A stretch of 64,000 bases of DNA from Catellatospora coxensis (GCF_016862635.1 NZ_BONI01000030.1:34552-98551), one strand, 5' to 3'. Positions 1 to 8,210 are shown, counted from the first letter of the stretch. Program-made: numbers and translations. The notes: a model not told the origin generated them from the sequence alone.

Positions 1-1
1 C

Positions 2-193
2 GCCGACCTGGTGCGCACCCTGCAGACGTTCCTGGCCTGCGACGGCTCGTGGACGCGCTGCGCGAGCGCGATGCACCTGCACGTCAACACGCTGCGCTAC
101 CGCATCCGCCGCATCGCCGACCTCACCGGCCGCGACCTCGACCGCTTCGCCGACCGCGTAGACCTCTACCTCGCCCTGCGCCTCGACACCTGA
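2..193 (+). CDS. PucR/CdaR-family transcriptional regulator, C-terminal fragment
   Basis: Only the last 63 codons are inside the window; the frame is open to the left edge. The residues form the C-terminal helix-turn-helix of PucR-type regulators: an LxTFLxCDGSW stretch, then the HVNTLRYRIRRI recognition segment and an LTGRDL turn, ending in LALRL. Such proteins are DNA-binding activators or repressors with an N-terminal sensory part, which lies outside the window, so the target and ligand cannot be judged. The gene converges on the LLM oxidoreductase; an inverted-repeat element at 208-282 lies between the two stop codons. Confidence 0.8.
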   Translation, partial: ADLVRTLQTFLACDGSWTRCASAMHLHVNTLRYRIRRIADLTGRDLDRFADRVDLYLALRLDT

Positions 194-207
194 CGCCCGC
201 CCGTCAT

Positions 208-282
208 GATCGCTCGACTTGCCAGGCACCTGGGCGTATGACCGCTCAAGATACGCACGAGTGCCCGGCAAGTCGGACGATC
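208..282. repeat. Inverted-repeat element, family 2, copy A
   Basis: Left arm 208-229 and right arm 261-282 are complementary over 22 bases with three mismatches. The core is CGACTTGCCAGGCAC on the left and GTGCCCGGCAAGTCG on the right. Inside is a second short stem, GCGTAT (234-239) against ATACGC (251-256). A relative of this element is at 7189-7263. It lies between convergent genes and may act as a two-way terminator. Confidence 0.75.
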
Positions 283-315
283 TTCGGCCTTGCCGCGGCC
301 CGCCGAGAACGCCCG

Positions 316-1302
316 TCAGGCGTGGGCGGGTTGCATGGCCTCGGCGAGCAGGGCGACCGAGCGCAGGCGGGCCGCGCCGGTGGCGTGGTGGGCGACGATC
401 AGCTCGTCGACGCCCGCCTGCCGGACGAACGCGTCGAGGTAGGCGCGCACCTCGGCGGGCGTCCCGAGGGCCGAGTACTGCAGCATCTGGTCGACGTGCG
501 CGCCCGCGCCCTGGGCCAGCAGCTGGTCGGCCTGCTCGTCGGTGAAGGTCTGCCCGCGCCCGAACAGGCCCGTGGCGAACGCGCGCCGGGTGCCCTGGAA
601 CTGCTCCCGGGCCTCGGCGGTGGTGTCGGCGGCTACGACGTTGACCCCGGCGATCACGTACGGCCGGTCGAGCTGCTCGGACGGCCGGAACTCCCGCCGG
701 TACGCCGCCACTGCGGCTTCCAGGGCCTGCGGCGCGAAGTGCGAGGCGAACGCGTACGGCAGGCCGAGCGCGGCGGCCAGCGTCGCCCCGAACAGCGACG
801 AGCCGAGGATGTACAGCGGCACCTGGGAGCCCTTGCCCGGCACCGCGTCCACCCCGGGGATGCGGGACTTGCCGGCCAGGTAGGCCTGCAGTTCCAGGAC
901 GTCGTTCGGGAAGCCCTCGGCCGACTGCGCGTCGCGGCGCAGGGCGCGCATGGTGTTCTGGTCCGAGCCGGGAGCCCGGCCCAGGCCGAGGTCGATGCGC
1001 CCGGGGTACATGGCGTCGAGGGTGCCGTACTGCTCGGCGATGGTCAGCGGGGTGTGATTGGGCAGCATGACGCCGCCCGCGCCGAGCCGGATCTCGCGGG
1101 TGAACGTGCCGACGTGCGCGATCAGCACGGCCGGGGCGGAGGACGCGATCGTGGGCATGTTGTGGTGCTCGGCGTACCAGACCCGACGGTAGCCGTGCTC
1201 CTCCGCGGCGCGGGCCAGGTCGACGCTGGCCGCGATGCTCTCGCGCGGGGTCTCGCCGGGGCCGATGCGGGCCAGATCGAGGATGGAGAGCGGGATCGTC
1301 AT
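316..1302 (-). CDS. LLM class flavin-dependent oxidoreductase (MsnO8-like)
   Basis: 328 aa, about the usual length for the bacterial-luciferase-like monooxygenase fold. The N-terminus SILDLARIGPGETPRES and the following YRRVWYAEHHNMP and IRLGAGGVMLPNH motifs are typical of the MsnO8 branch, which uses reduced flavin and oxygen on small, usually unknown substrates. The ATG at 1302 was chosen because the family signature begins there, although the frame stays open upstream to 1638. It is divergent from a TetR regulator 175 bp away, and the shared interval holds two identical-arm palindromes (1407-1422, 1449-1464). The TetR protein therefore probably controls this gene. The substrate is unknown. 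Confidence 0.88.
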   Translation of the reverse strand: MTIPLSILDLARIGPGETPRESIAASVDLARAAEEHGYRRVWYAEHHNMPTIASSAPAVLIAHVGTFTREIRLGAGGVMLPNHTPLTIAEQYGTLDAMYPGRIDLGLGRAPGSDQNTMRALRRDAQSAEGFPNDVLELQAYLAGKSRIPGVDAVPGKGSQVPLYILGSSLFGATLAAALGLPYAFASHFAPQALEAAVAAYRREFRPSEQLDRPYVIAGVNVVAADTTAEAREQFQGTRRAFATGLFGRGQTFTDEQADQLLAQGAGAHVDQMLQYSALGTPAEVRAYLDAFVRQAGVDELIVAHHATGAARLRSVALLAEAMQPAHA

Positions 1303-1406
1303 TACGGCTGTCCTTCTGACTCGACGGGCACCGACCGGCCCGGTGGGTCGGCGAGACCTGGCACGATCTCGCCGACCACGGCCGGTGCAGGCGGTCCGGC
1401 ATGAAA

Positions 1407-1422
1407 CGGAGCGCTTGCTCCG
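1407..1422. promoter_or_regulatory. TetR operator, site 1
   Basis: Perfect inverted repeat CGGAGC-GCTT-GCTCCG preceded by GAAA, in the interval between the divergent LLM oxidoreductase and TetR genes. The same half sites and the same GAAA prefix recur at 1449-1464, 42 bp away (about four helical turns). Assignment to the adjacent TetR is inference from position and symmetry. Confidence 0.7.
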
Positions 1423-1448
1423 CCTGCTCCTCGACCGTAGCACCGAAA

Positions 1449-1464
1449 CGGAGCAGCCGCTCCG
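1449..1464. promoter_or_regulatory. TetR operator, site 2
   Basis: Perfect inverted repeat CGGAGC-AGCC-GCTCCG, again preceded by GAAA, ending 13 bp before the ATG of the TetR gene. Binding here would block its own transcription or translation start, which fits autorepression. Confidence 0.7.
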
Positions 1465-1477
1465 GTAGGGTGTGTGC

Positions 1478-2095
1478 ATGCCGTCACCCTCGGCCGCCAC
1501 GCCCGCGGCCGCCCCGCGCAGCGACGCAGCCCGCAATCGCGGCCGGCTGCTCGACGCCGCGGCCGGGCTGATCGCCGAACGGGGCAGCGACGTCGACGTA
1601 CGCGAGATCGCCCGCCGGGCCGAGGTCGGCATGGGCACCCTCTACCGGCACTTCCCCACCAAGGAGGCGCTGCTCGACGCGGCCCTGGAGCACGTGTTCA
1701 CCTCGTGGGCCACCGCGGCGTCGGCCGCGCTGACCGGCCGCGCCTGGGCTGATCTGAGCGGGTTCCTCGCCGACGCGCTCACCCGGCAGACGGCGTCCCC
1801 GGGACTGCTCGACGCGTACTGCCAGGCGCTGCCCGGCCAGGCCGGCAACACCGCCCGCCAGCACTGCCGCCAGCAGGTCGGCCCGCTGATCGCGGAGCTG
1901 GTCCGCGCCGCCCACGCCTCCGGCGAGCTGCGCCCCGACATCACCGCCGAGGACGTGTCCCTGCTGCTCGTCGCCCTCGGCCGGATCGCCCCGGTCGTGC
2001 CCGAGCCGTCCTGGCGCCGCATCCTGCACGTCACCCTCGACGGCCTGCGCGCCACCTCGGCCACCCACCTGCCCGACCCCGACCGGCCCAGCTGA
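1478..2095 (+). CDS. TetR/AcrR family transcriptional regulator
   Basis: 205 aa. The N-terminal helix-turn-helix is clear: VDVREIARRAEVGMGTLYRHF followed by TKEALLDAALEHVF, roughly residues 30-65. The rest is an all-helical ligand domain resembling the SbtR-type C-terminus of TetR proteins (DAYCQALPGQ, ELRPDITAEDV). The ATG at 1478 is preferred to an in-frame GTG at 1472 because it leaves the last operator palindrome upstream of the start. It is divergent from the LLM oxidoreductase and probably represses both it and itself through the paired CGGAGC-N4-GCTCCG sites. The ligand is unknown. A long hairpin element follows the gene at 2172-2238. Confidence 0.9.
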   Translation: MPSPSAATPAAAPRSDAARNRGRLLDAAAGLIAERGSDVDVREIARRAEVGMGTLYRHFPTKEALLDAALEHVFTSWATAASAALTGRAWADLSGFLADALTRQTASPGLLDAYCQALPGQAGNTARQHCRQQVGPLIAELVRAAHASGELRPDITAEDVSLLLVALGRIAPVVPEPSWRRILHVTLDGLRATSATHLPDPDRPS

Positions 2096-2171
2096 CGAAC
2101 CCGCCGCCATCGGCCGGCGCCCGGACGGCACCCGGACGGTGCCCGGACGGTGCCCGCCACGCGCCGCCCAC

Positions 2172-2238
2172 CATAGACGTTGGCCTATCTCGTCGAGTTT
2201 TCGCGACTCGGAGTCGACGGGATAGGCCAACGTCTATG
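2172..2238. repeat. Inverted-repeat element, family 1, copy A
   Basis: Perfect 18-bp arms: CATAGACGTTGGCCTATC at 2172-2189 and its complement at 2221-2238. An inner stem CGTCGA (2191-2196) / TCGACG (2214-2219) extends the hairpin. Two further copies are at 17231-17295 and 22661-22727. This copy lies between the convergent TetR and histidine phosphatase genes. Confidence 0.85.
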
Positions 2239-2300
2239 AAGTAACGGGGTGTCTGGCAGCGCACGCCACCCGGACGGGACGGGTGCCGAGGCGAGTGGGG

Positions 2301-2984
2301 TCAGGCGCCGCCGCCGAGGACGGCGTCGCTCTCGGCGGTCTCCTCGGCCGGTGGGCGATGCTTGTGCAGCAACGCGGAGACCGGGGTGCCGGTGTCGTTG
2401 ACGCGCAGCACGAACGGCCGCTGCGGCGTGTAGCGGATCGCGGTCACCGAGGACGGCTCGACCGAGATGCGCTGGAACAGGTCCAGGTGCATGCCGAGCG
2501 CGTCCGCCACGATCGCCTTGATCACGTCGCCGTGGCTGCAGGCGAGCCACACCGCGTCATGGCCGTGGGACTCGCTGATCCGGGCGTCCCAGGCACGTAC
2601 GGCGGTGACGGCGCGGTTGGCCATCGCCGCCATCGCCTCCCCGCCCGGGAACACGACCGCGGCCGGGTGGTGCTGCACGGTCGACCACAGCGGGTTGTCG
2701 GCCAGCTCCTTGAGCGAGCGCCCGGACCACTCGCCGTAGCCGCATTCGCGCAAACCCTCCTCGGTCACCGGCGCGACGCCGGGCAGGGCGAGCTCGAGGG
2801 TCTGCCGGCAGCGGACCAGCGGGCTGGTCACCACGACGGCCAGCGGCAGCCCGGCGAGCCGGCCCCGGGCCTGCTCGGCCTGGGCGACGCCCAGCTCGTC
2901 GAGCTCGACGGGCAGGTCTCCGGCGAGGATGCCGTCGGCGTTGGCGGTGGTGCGTCCGTGCCGCAGCAGCAGTAGCGTGGCCAC
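2301..2984 (-). CDS. Histidine phosphatase family protein (MSMEG_4193-like)
   Basis: 227 aa, a phosphoglycerate-mutase-fold phosphatase. The catalytic LRHG motif is at residues 7-10 (His9 would be phosphorylated), followed by SPLVRCRQT and GYGEWSGRSLKEL, and a second catalytic histidine in ACSHGDVIKA. This arrangement matches the actinobacterial MSMEG_4193 'putative phosphomutase' group, whose substrate is not established. It is the third gene of a minus-strand set: LLM oxidoreductase, uppP, then this gene 10 bp after the uppP stop. That spacing implies co-transcription. The C-terminal tail (HKHRPPAEETAES) is unstructured. Confidence 0.88.
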   Translation of the reverse strand: MATLLLLRHGRTTANADGILAGDLPVELDELGVAQAEQARGRLAGLPLAVVVTSPLVRCRQTLELALPGVAPVTEEGLRECGYGEWSGRSLKELADNPLWSTVQHHPAAVVFPGGEAMAAMANRAVTAVRAWDARISESHGHDAVWLACSHGDVIKAIVADALGMHLDLFQRISVEPSSVTAIRYTPQRPFVLRVNDTGTPVSALLHKHRPPAEETAESDAVLGGGA

Positions 2985-2994
2985 GATCGCCAGC

Positions 2995-3831
2995 CTAGGT
3001 GGCGGAGATGGTGTTCGTGGCGAGCAAGGCGATGATCGCGCCGCCCAGGATCACCCGATACCAGACGAACGCCATCAGAGAGTGGTGCGCGACGAACTTC
3101 AGCAGCCAGGCGATCGAGGCGTACGCCACGAGGAAGCTGACGATCGTGCCGACGATCAGCGAGGCGGCCGTGACGGTGGGGCTGCCCAGCGCCTCGGGCA
3201 GCTCGTAGATGCCGGCGGCGACGAGCGCGGGCACGCCGAGGAAGAACGACAGCCGGGTGGCGGTGACCCGGTCGATGTCGCGCAGCAGACCGGTGGTGAT
3301 GGTGGCGCCGGACCGGGACACGCCCGGGATCAGGGCCAGGCACTGGGCGAAGCCGATGACGATCGTGTCGACCAGGCGCAGCTGCTTCTCGCCGCGGGTC
3401 TGGGTGGCGGCGTACTCGGCGAAGGCCATCACGCCGCTCCACACGATCAGCGACCCGGCCACGAACCACATGCTGCGCAGCGGGCCGGTGATGAGGTCGC
3501 GGCCGAGGAAGCCGACGATGCCGATCGGGATCGAGCCGGCGATGACGTACCAGGCGAACTTGTAGTCGAAGATCTGGCGCGCCTGCGCCGAGAACAGGCC
3601 CTTGAACCAGGCGCCGGCCAGGCGGGTGATGTCCTTGAAGAAGTACACCAGCACCGCCGCGATCGCTCCGATCTGGATCACGGCGGTGAAGGCGGTGACT
3701 GCGGGATCGTCGATCGGCAGGCCCATCAGCTTTTCGGTGATGGTCAGGTGTCCGGTGGAGGAGATCGGGAGGAATTCGGTGATCCCCTCCACGATGCCCA
3801 GCACGATCGCCTGCCAGATCTCGATTTCCAC
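2995..3831 (-). CDS. uppP: Undecaprenyl-diphosphatase UppP (BacA)
   Basis: 278 aa integral membrane enzyme that dephosphorylates undecaprenyl diphosphate, recycling the lipid carrier for peptidoglycan and other wall polymers and giving low-level bacitracin resistance. The family signatures are both visible: the acidic N-terminal EGITEFLPISSTGHL and the PGVSRSGATI loop near the middle. Seven or eight hydrophobic segments span the length. The start is a GTG that abuts the TAA of the upstream LLM gene with no spacer, so translational coupling is likely. The histidine phosphatase follows 10 bp downstream. Confidence 0.96.
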   Translation of the reverse strand: MEIEIWQAIVLGIVEGITEFLPISSTGHLTITEKLMGLPIDDPAVTAFTAVIQIGAIAAVLVYFFKDITRLAGAWFKGLFSAQARQIFDYKFAWYVIAGSIPIGIVGFLGRDLITGPLRSMWFVAGSLIVWSGVMAFAEYAATQTRGEKQLRLVDTIVIGFAQCLALIPGVSRSGATITTGLLRDIDRVTATRLSFFLGVPALVAAGIYELPEALGSPTVTAASLIVGTIVSFLVAYASIAWLLKFVAHHSLMAFVWYRVILGGAIIALLATNTISAT

Positions 3832-4884
3832 TTAGTCTCCCAGTCCGCTCTCCGCGTACGCCTCGGCCACCGTACGCAAGGTCTCCTTGCCGGAGTCGGC
3901 GTCTGCGACGAACAGCGCCAGCGACAGCGTAGTCACGCCCGATTCGGCGAAGTCACGCAGGCGTCGCGCGATGCGCTCCTTGGGACCCAGCAGTGAGGTG
4001 CGGTCGATGAACTCCATCGGGATCGCCGCGGCGGCGTCGCGCTGGCGGCCGGCCAGGTACAGCTCCTGGACCTGCGCGGCGGCGTCGCCGTAGCCCATAC
4101 GGGTGGCGAGCTGGTTGTAGAAGTTCTGCTGCCGGCTGCCCATGCCGCCGACGTACAGCGCGGCGTAGGCGCGCACGAGTTCGGCGCACATCTCGATGTC
4201 GTCGCCGACGACGACGGGCACGCTGGGCACGACGTCGAAGCCGTCCATGGTCTTGCCCGCCTTGGCGCGGCCGGCGGCGATCTGGCCGAGCTGCTCGGCC
4301 GCGAACTCGGGCGCGTAGAACACGGCGAGCCAGCCGTCGGCGATCTCGCCGGCCAGTTCCAGGTTCTTCGGCCCGACCGCGGCGAGGTAGACCGGGATGT
4401 CGGTGCGCAGCGGGTGGAAGTTGAGGCGCAGCGCCTTGCCGGGGCCGTCGGGCAGCGGCAGGGTGTGGAACTCGCCGTCGTAGGTGACCTGCTTGCGGGA
4501 CAGGGCGAGCTTGACGACGTCGACGTACTCGCGGGTGCGCGCCAGCGGCTTGGCGAAGCGCACGCCGTGCCAGCCCTCGGAGACCTGCGGGCCGGACACG
4601 CCCAGGCCGAGGCGGAACCGGCCGCCGGACAGCGTGTCGAGGGTCGCGGCGGTCATCGCGGTGGCGGCGGGGGTGCGGCCGGGGATCTGCATGACGGCGC
4701 TGCCGATGTCGATGCGCTCGGTCTGCGCGGCGATCCAGGAGAGCAGGGTCGGCGAGTCCGAGCCGTACGCCTCGGCCGCCCAGACCACCGAGAAGCCGAG
4801 CCGGTCGGCCTCCCGCGCCAGGGCCAGCAGGTTTTCGGGCGTGGACCACGGCGTCAGATAGCCGATGTTGAGACCGAGTCGCAT
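3832..4884 (-). CDS. LLM class F420-dependent oxidoreductase
   Basis: 350 aa luciferase-like oxidoreductase of the actinobacterial F420 type (Rv3520c-like). Recognisable segments are the N-terminal MRLGLNIGYLTPW, LGFSVVWAAEAYGSD, GGRFRLGLGVSGPQVSEGWHG (cofactor loop) and PVYLAAVGPKNLELAGEIADG. The ATG at 4884 has a GGAGGT ribosome site just upstream. It heads the operon LLM-uppP-histidine phosphatase and directly abuts uppP. The family uses reduced coenzyme F420 on undefined substrates, so the link to wall lipid recycling is contextual only. Confidence 0.9.
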   Translation of the reverse strand: MRLGLNIGYLTPWSTPENLLALAREADRLGFSVVWAAEAYGSDSPTLLSWIAAQTERIDIGSAVMQIPGRTPAATAMTAATLDTLSGGRFRLGLGVSGPQVSEGWHGVRFAKPLARTREYVDVVKLALSRKQVTYDGEFHTLPLPDGPGKALRLNFHPLRTDIPVYLAAVGPKNLELAGEIADGWLAVFYAPEFAAEQLGQIAAGRAKAGKTMDGFDVVPSVPVVVGDDIEMCAELVRAYAALYVGGMGSRQQNFYNQLATRMGYGDAAAQVQELYLAGRQRDAAAAIPMEFIDRTSLLGPKERIARRLRDFAESGVTTLSLALFVADADSGKETLRTVAEAYAESGLGD

Positions 4885-4969
4885 GGTGACCTCCGTTGGC
4901 CGGGCCGCGTCGGCGGCGGTGGGCCAACGTTACCGAGTGGTAGGAATCTTGGGAAGGACGACCCCCGGC

Positions 4970-6055
4970 TCAGCGTGCGGGCACGCCGGACGGCGCTCGC
5001 ACCACGTCCGGGGCGGGGCGGCGCGGCGCGGGAGCGGACGGCAGCAGCGCCGGCGGCCGCTTCGCGGCGAGGTCCTCGACCCAGCCGAAGCACAGCACCG
5101 CACCGGCTGTGAGCACGGCCGCGACCGCGACGGTGAGCACCGGCGGCCCGGCCAGCGGACCGAGCAGCCACAGCCCGAACGCCACCATCGGCAGCTGCCA
5201 CACGTAGACGGTCACCGCCCGCGCGTTGAGCAGCGCGACCGCCCGGCGCAGCGGCCCGGCCAGCCGGTCCAGCCGCGGCCGGGCCCGCAGCGCCACGAGC
5301 ACCACCGCCGTGCCCCACAGCACCGGCACCAGCTGGTCGTGCAGCCCCTCCCGATCGGCGGCGGCGCGCAGCAGCGCGGCCGCGCCCAGCGCCCCGGCGG
5401 CGGCCAGGCAGACGGGCCAGGCCAGCCGGTCCAGCAGCCCGGACTCGCGGGCGTACCCGAGCACCCACGCGGTGCCGTACGCCGCGGTGCTCCAGATCAC
5501 ATCGGTGACCGCGTTGCTCGGCAGCCGGACCACGGTCGACAGCAGCACGGCCGCCACCAGCGGGGTCAGCAGCGTCGCCACCGGAGCGCGCTCGAACAGC
5601 CAGCGCAGCACCGGGGAGAGCAGCACGAACCACAGGTAGACGCGCAGGTACCACAGCGCGACGACCAGCGCCGCGCCCCACTCGCTGCCCGGCGGGTTCA
5701 CCAGCGGGAACACCCACGGGATGAGATCGGTCCAGGTGAACGGGTGCCAGCCGTGCAGCAGCATCAGCGGCACCCCGATCGCGCCGAGCAGCCACAGCGG
5801 CGGCAGCAGGCGGCGCAGCCGCGAGCGCACGGTGCGCGCCGCGCCGCCCCGGCGCAGCGACACCGCGGTCAGGTAGCCGGCGAGGCCGAACATGACCCAC
5901 ATCGCGGGCAGCAGCGTGGTGAGCGCACCCAGTGGCGCGGTGTGCTGCAGGAACACCCGCACGATCGCGGCGGCGCGCAGGGTGTCGATGTAGGGGCTGC
6001 GGGAACGGGCGGTGGCGGGCTCGGCCGGGCTTCCACCGGCCGTACTGCTCGACAT
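4970..6055 (-). CDS. Acyltransferase 3 family membrane protein
   Basis: 361 aa with about ten hydrophobic segments. The N-terminal YIDTLRAAAIVRVFLQHT is the acyltransferase-3 signature (catalytic-type Arg and His on the first helix), and NARAVTVYVWQLPMV near the C-terminus also fits. Such proteins move acetyl or other acyl groups onto sugars or lipids at the membrane. The C-terminal 30 residues are proline- and alanine-rich and probably disordered. It is transcribed alone, divergent from the aldo/keto reductase. The acceptor cannot be inferred. Confidence 0.85.
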   Translation of the reverse strand: MSSSTAGGSPAEPATARSRSPYIDTLRAAAIVRVFLQHTAPLGALTTLLPAMWVMFGLAGYLTAVSLRRGGAARTVRSRLRRLLPPLWLLGAIGVPLMLLHGWHPFTWTDLIPWVFPLVNPPGSEWGAALVVALWYLRVYLWFVLLSPVLRWLFERAPVATLLTPLVAAVLLSTVVRLPSNAVTDVIWSTAAYGTAWVLGYARESGLLDRLAWPVCLAAAGALGAAALLRAAADREGLHDQLVPVLWGTAVVLVALRARPRLDRLAGPLRRAVALLNARAVTVYVWQLPMVAFGLWLLGPLAGPPVLTVAVAAVLTAGAVLCFGWVEDLAAKRPPALLPSAPAPRRPAPDVVRAPSGVPAR

Positions 6056-6220
6056 GATGGTTCGGCGCTCCTGGGGCTGGGTCGACCGTGCACCTCAACC
6101 ACAGCTCACTTCCCTCAAAACCAGCTGGGTAAACCGGTCCCGCAGCACGTTCTGTGCCGCATGTCGCGCGCGCCACCCACCGACCCCCGTCGCGGTGTCA
6201 AGCCGAATACAGTTCACCCC

Positions 6221-7189
6221 ATGCAGCAACGACCGCTGGGCCGTAGCGGGCTGGTGGTCTCCCGCCTGGCCCTGGGCACCATGACCTGGGGCCTGGACAC
6301 CGATCCGGACGACGCGGGCGCACAGCTCAAGGCGTATGTGGACGCCGGCGGCACGCTGCTCGACACCGCCGACGTGTACGCCGACGGCGAGGCCGAAGCC
6401 GTGCTGGGCACGCTGCTGGACGCCATGGTCGCCCGCGACGACGTGCTGATCGTCGCCAAGGCCGGGCTGCGGGCACGGGCCGGCCGCCGCCACGACGGCT
6501 CGCGCGGGCACCTGCTGCGCACCCTCGACACCACGCTGCGCCGCCTCGGCGTGTCTTATGTGGACCTGTGGCAGGTGCACGGGCACGACCCGGACACCCC
6601 GTGGGAGGAGACCCTGGCCGCGCTCGACCACGCGGTCAGCTCCGGCAGGGCCCGCTACGCCGGTGTGTCGAACTTCTCCGGCTGGCAGACCGGCCGCGCC
6701 GTGACCTGGCAGCAGGCCTGGCCGGGCCGCGCCCCGATCGTGGCCACCCAGATGGAGTACTCGCTGCTGCAGCGCGGCATCGAACGGGAGGTGCTGCCCG
6801 CGGCGGCGGCCCTGGGCCTGGGCGTGCTGCCCTGGTCACCACTGGGCCGCGGGGTGCTGACCGGCAAGTACCGCCACGGCCGCCCGGCCGACTCGCGGGC
6901 CGCGTCACCGCACTTCGAGCGCTCGGTGCTGCCGTACCTGCAACCGCGCTGCTCGGCGATCGTCGAGGCGGTGGCGACCGCCGCCGACGGCCTGGGCGTG
7001 TCCGCCGCCGAGGTCGCCCTGGCCTGGGTGCGCGACCGCCCCGGGGTGACCGCGCCGATCCTCGGCGCCCGCAACGTCGGCCAGCTCGTCGCGGCACTCC
7101 AGGTCGAGGAGATCGACCTGCCCCCCGAGATCTCCCGCGCCCTCGACGACGTCTCCGCGATCCCCCTCGGCTACCCCGAGCTGGAGTAG
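6221..7189 (+). CDS. Aldo/keto reductase
   Basis: 322 aa NADPH-dependent oxidoreductase of the AKR superfamily. The TIM-barrel motifs appear in order: RPLGRSGLVVSRLALGTMTWG at the N-terminus, GGTLLDTADVYADGEAE (catalytic Asp and Tyr), VLIVAKAGL (Lys), DLWQVHGHDPDTPWEET (His) and a C-terminal cofactor segment PILGARNVGQL. The ATG at 6221 starts the conserved first strand. The stop codon TAG at 7187-7189 is directly fused to the left arm of a family 2 inverted-repeat element. The substrate is unknown. Confidence 0.93.
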   Translation: MQQRPLGRSGLVVSRLALGTMTWGLDTDPDDAGAQLKAYVDAGGTLLDTADVYADGEAEAVLGTLLDAMVARDDVLIVAKAGLRARAGRRHDGSRGHLLRTLDTTLRRLGVSYVDLWQVHGHDPDTPWEETLAALDHAVSSGRARYAGVSNFSGWQTGRAVTWQQAWPGRAPIVATQMEYSLLQRGIEREVLPAAAALGLGVLPWSPLGRGVLTGKYRHGRPADSRAASPHFERSVLPYLQPRCSAIVEAVATAADGLGVSAAEVALAWVRDRPGVTAPILGARNVGQLVAALQVEEIDLPPEISRALDDVSAIPLGYPELE

Positions 7190-7263
7190 ATCATCCGACT
7201 TGCCCGGCACCTGTGCGTATCTTGACCGGCCATTCACCCGGTTGCCTGGCAAGTCGAACGATC
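7189..7263. repeat. Inverted-repeat element, family 2, copy B
   Basis: Left arm 7189-7210 carries CGACTTGCCCGGCAC. The right arm, 7242-7263, carries TGCCTGGCAAGTCG. Both flanks end in GATC/GATC. The internal GTGCGTATCTTGA motif matches the reverse complement of the corresponding part of copy A (208-282). The element begins on the last base of the aldo/keto reductase stop codon. Confidence 0.75.
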
Positions 7264-7387
7264 AAGGGGCGCCGGGCGGCGTGAAGCAGGATGTTATGCC
7301 CCAAAAGGCCCCCGAACAGGCGTAATACCTTCAGATAGGGTGCCCGCCGTGCTTGCCTGACCTGGGAGCGAGGTGCACCATCGCTCT

Positions 7388-7579
7388 ATGGACTACGAAT
7401 ACGCACCGCTGCGGTTACCTCCGGATGTCGATCGGTTGACCGCCGCGGTGCGGCTCGCGATCCAGGCCGAGTACGGCGGCTGGGAACTGGCCCGCGTGCA
7501 GCTGATGAAGGACGGCACCCGCAAGGTGCTGCTTCGCCGGCCGCTGCGGGCCTTCCCCTTGCCCGGCCTGTCCGCCTGA
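7388..7579 (+). CDS. DUF5703 family protein
   Basis: 63 aa. The sequence MDYEYAPLRLPPDVDRL, then IQAEYGGWELARVQL and DGTRKVLLRR, matches the small actinobacterial DUF5703 family, cytosolic proteins of unknown function. The ATG at 7388 begins the conserved block; an in-frame GTG at 7373 would add five residues. In other actinobacteria this gene sits near M20 peptidase genes, and an M20 peptidase is indeed a few genes away here. A nested hairpin at 7592-7627 follows. Confidence 0.82.
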   Translation: MDYEYAPLRLPPDVDRLTAAVRLAIQAEYGGWELARVQLMKDGTRKVLLRRPLRAFPLPGLSA

Positions 7580-7591
7580 CGCTGCGACCAG

Positions 7592-7627
7592 GGCACCCCC
7601 ACGCCGCCCGGCCCGGCGGCGGGTGCC
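7592..7627. terminator. Probable bidirectional hairpin terminator
   Basis: Nested inverted repeats GGCACCC (7592-7598) / GGGTGCC (7621-7627) and inside them GCCGCC (7603-7608) / GGCGGC (7615-7620). It lies between the convergent DUF5703 gene and the hypothetical gene ending at 7646. No T-run is present, as is usual at this GC content. Confidence 0.6.
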
Positions 7628-7645
7628 GACGCGCGCGGACGAACG

Positions 7646-8131
7646 TTATTTGATGACGTAGAACTCAGGATGGGCCAGCCAGGCGGCCATCGCGGCGGCG
7701 TCGACGAAGAAGACGGTGTCGTCGTCGGCGGCGGCCACGCACCGTCCCGCCCGTTCGAAGAGCTCCCGAATGCCCGCAGGCGGCGGATCGTGGAGGTCGA
7801 TGTAGACCCACCCGTCGGCCTCGACCGCCAGCCGGTGCGCCATGCGGCCCAGCGCGGGCCTGCCCGCCGGATCACTGACCCCGATGTGCACCTGCACCTG
7901 GCAGGCCATCTCCACGCCCGCGGCCGACTCCAGCGGTGCCGTCTCCTCGGGGCCGAACTCGAAGTCTGTCGCCTCCAGGTAGTAGGCGTAGGGCCGCCCC
8001 GCCGCGTCGTACCAGTCGCGTGTGCGGTCGGCGTGCCGGACCAGGCCCTCGGCCCGGAACGCCGCCTCGACCAGCGGCTCGACCAGCGCGGCGGGCAGCG
8101 GGCTGAAGACACACAACGCGGTTCCACCCAT
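7646..8131 (-). CDS. Conserved hypothetical protein, 161 aa
   Basis: Soluble-looking protein beginning MGGTALCVFSPLPAALVEPLVEAAF. Visible features are a hydrophobic core strand VYIDLHDPPPAGIRELFE and an acidic, aromatic segment YYLEATDFEFGPEE; the end is HPEFYVIK. I recognise no domain. The ATG at 8131 was preferred to the farther in-frame start at 8158 because the sequence downstream of it looks structured. It follows the hypothetical gene at 8211-8861 on the same strand, but a hairpin at 8160-8192 between them suggests separate transcripts. Confidence 0.6.
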   Translation of the reverse strand: MGGTALCVFSPLPAALVEPLVEAAFRAEGLVRHADRTRDWYDAAGRPYAYYLEATDFEFGPEETAPLESAAGVEMACQVQVHIGVSDPAGRPALGRMAHRLAVEADGWVYIDLHDPPPAGIRELFERAGRCVAAADDDTVFFVDAAAMAAWLAHPEFYVIK

Positions 8132-8159
8132 GGCCGACGAGTATGCCCCCAGGAACACG

Positions 8160-8192
8160 GACGGCGCGCCCCGTTTCCGGGAGCGCGCCGTC
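8160..8192 (-). terminator. Hairpin terminator downstream of the gene at 8211-8861
   Basis: Ten-base perfect stem GACGGCGCGC (8160-8169) / GCGCGCCGTC (8183-8192) with a 13-nt loop, 18 bp past the stop codon of the upstream minus-strand gene. Confidence 0.6.
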
Positions 8193-8210
8193 GTCAGGCG
8201 GAGCAGGACG

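Noticed and set aside
49..1404. Plus-strand frame of 451 codons opposite the LLM oxidoreductase
   Set aside because: Product is Arg/Pro/Gly-rich without a domain; the minus strand encodes a clear luciferase-like protein.
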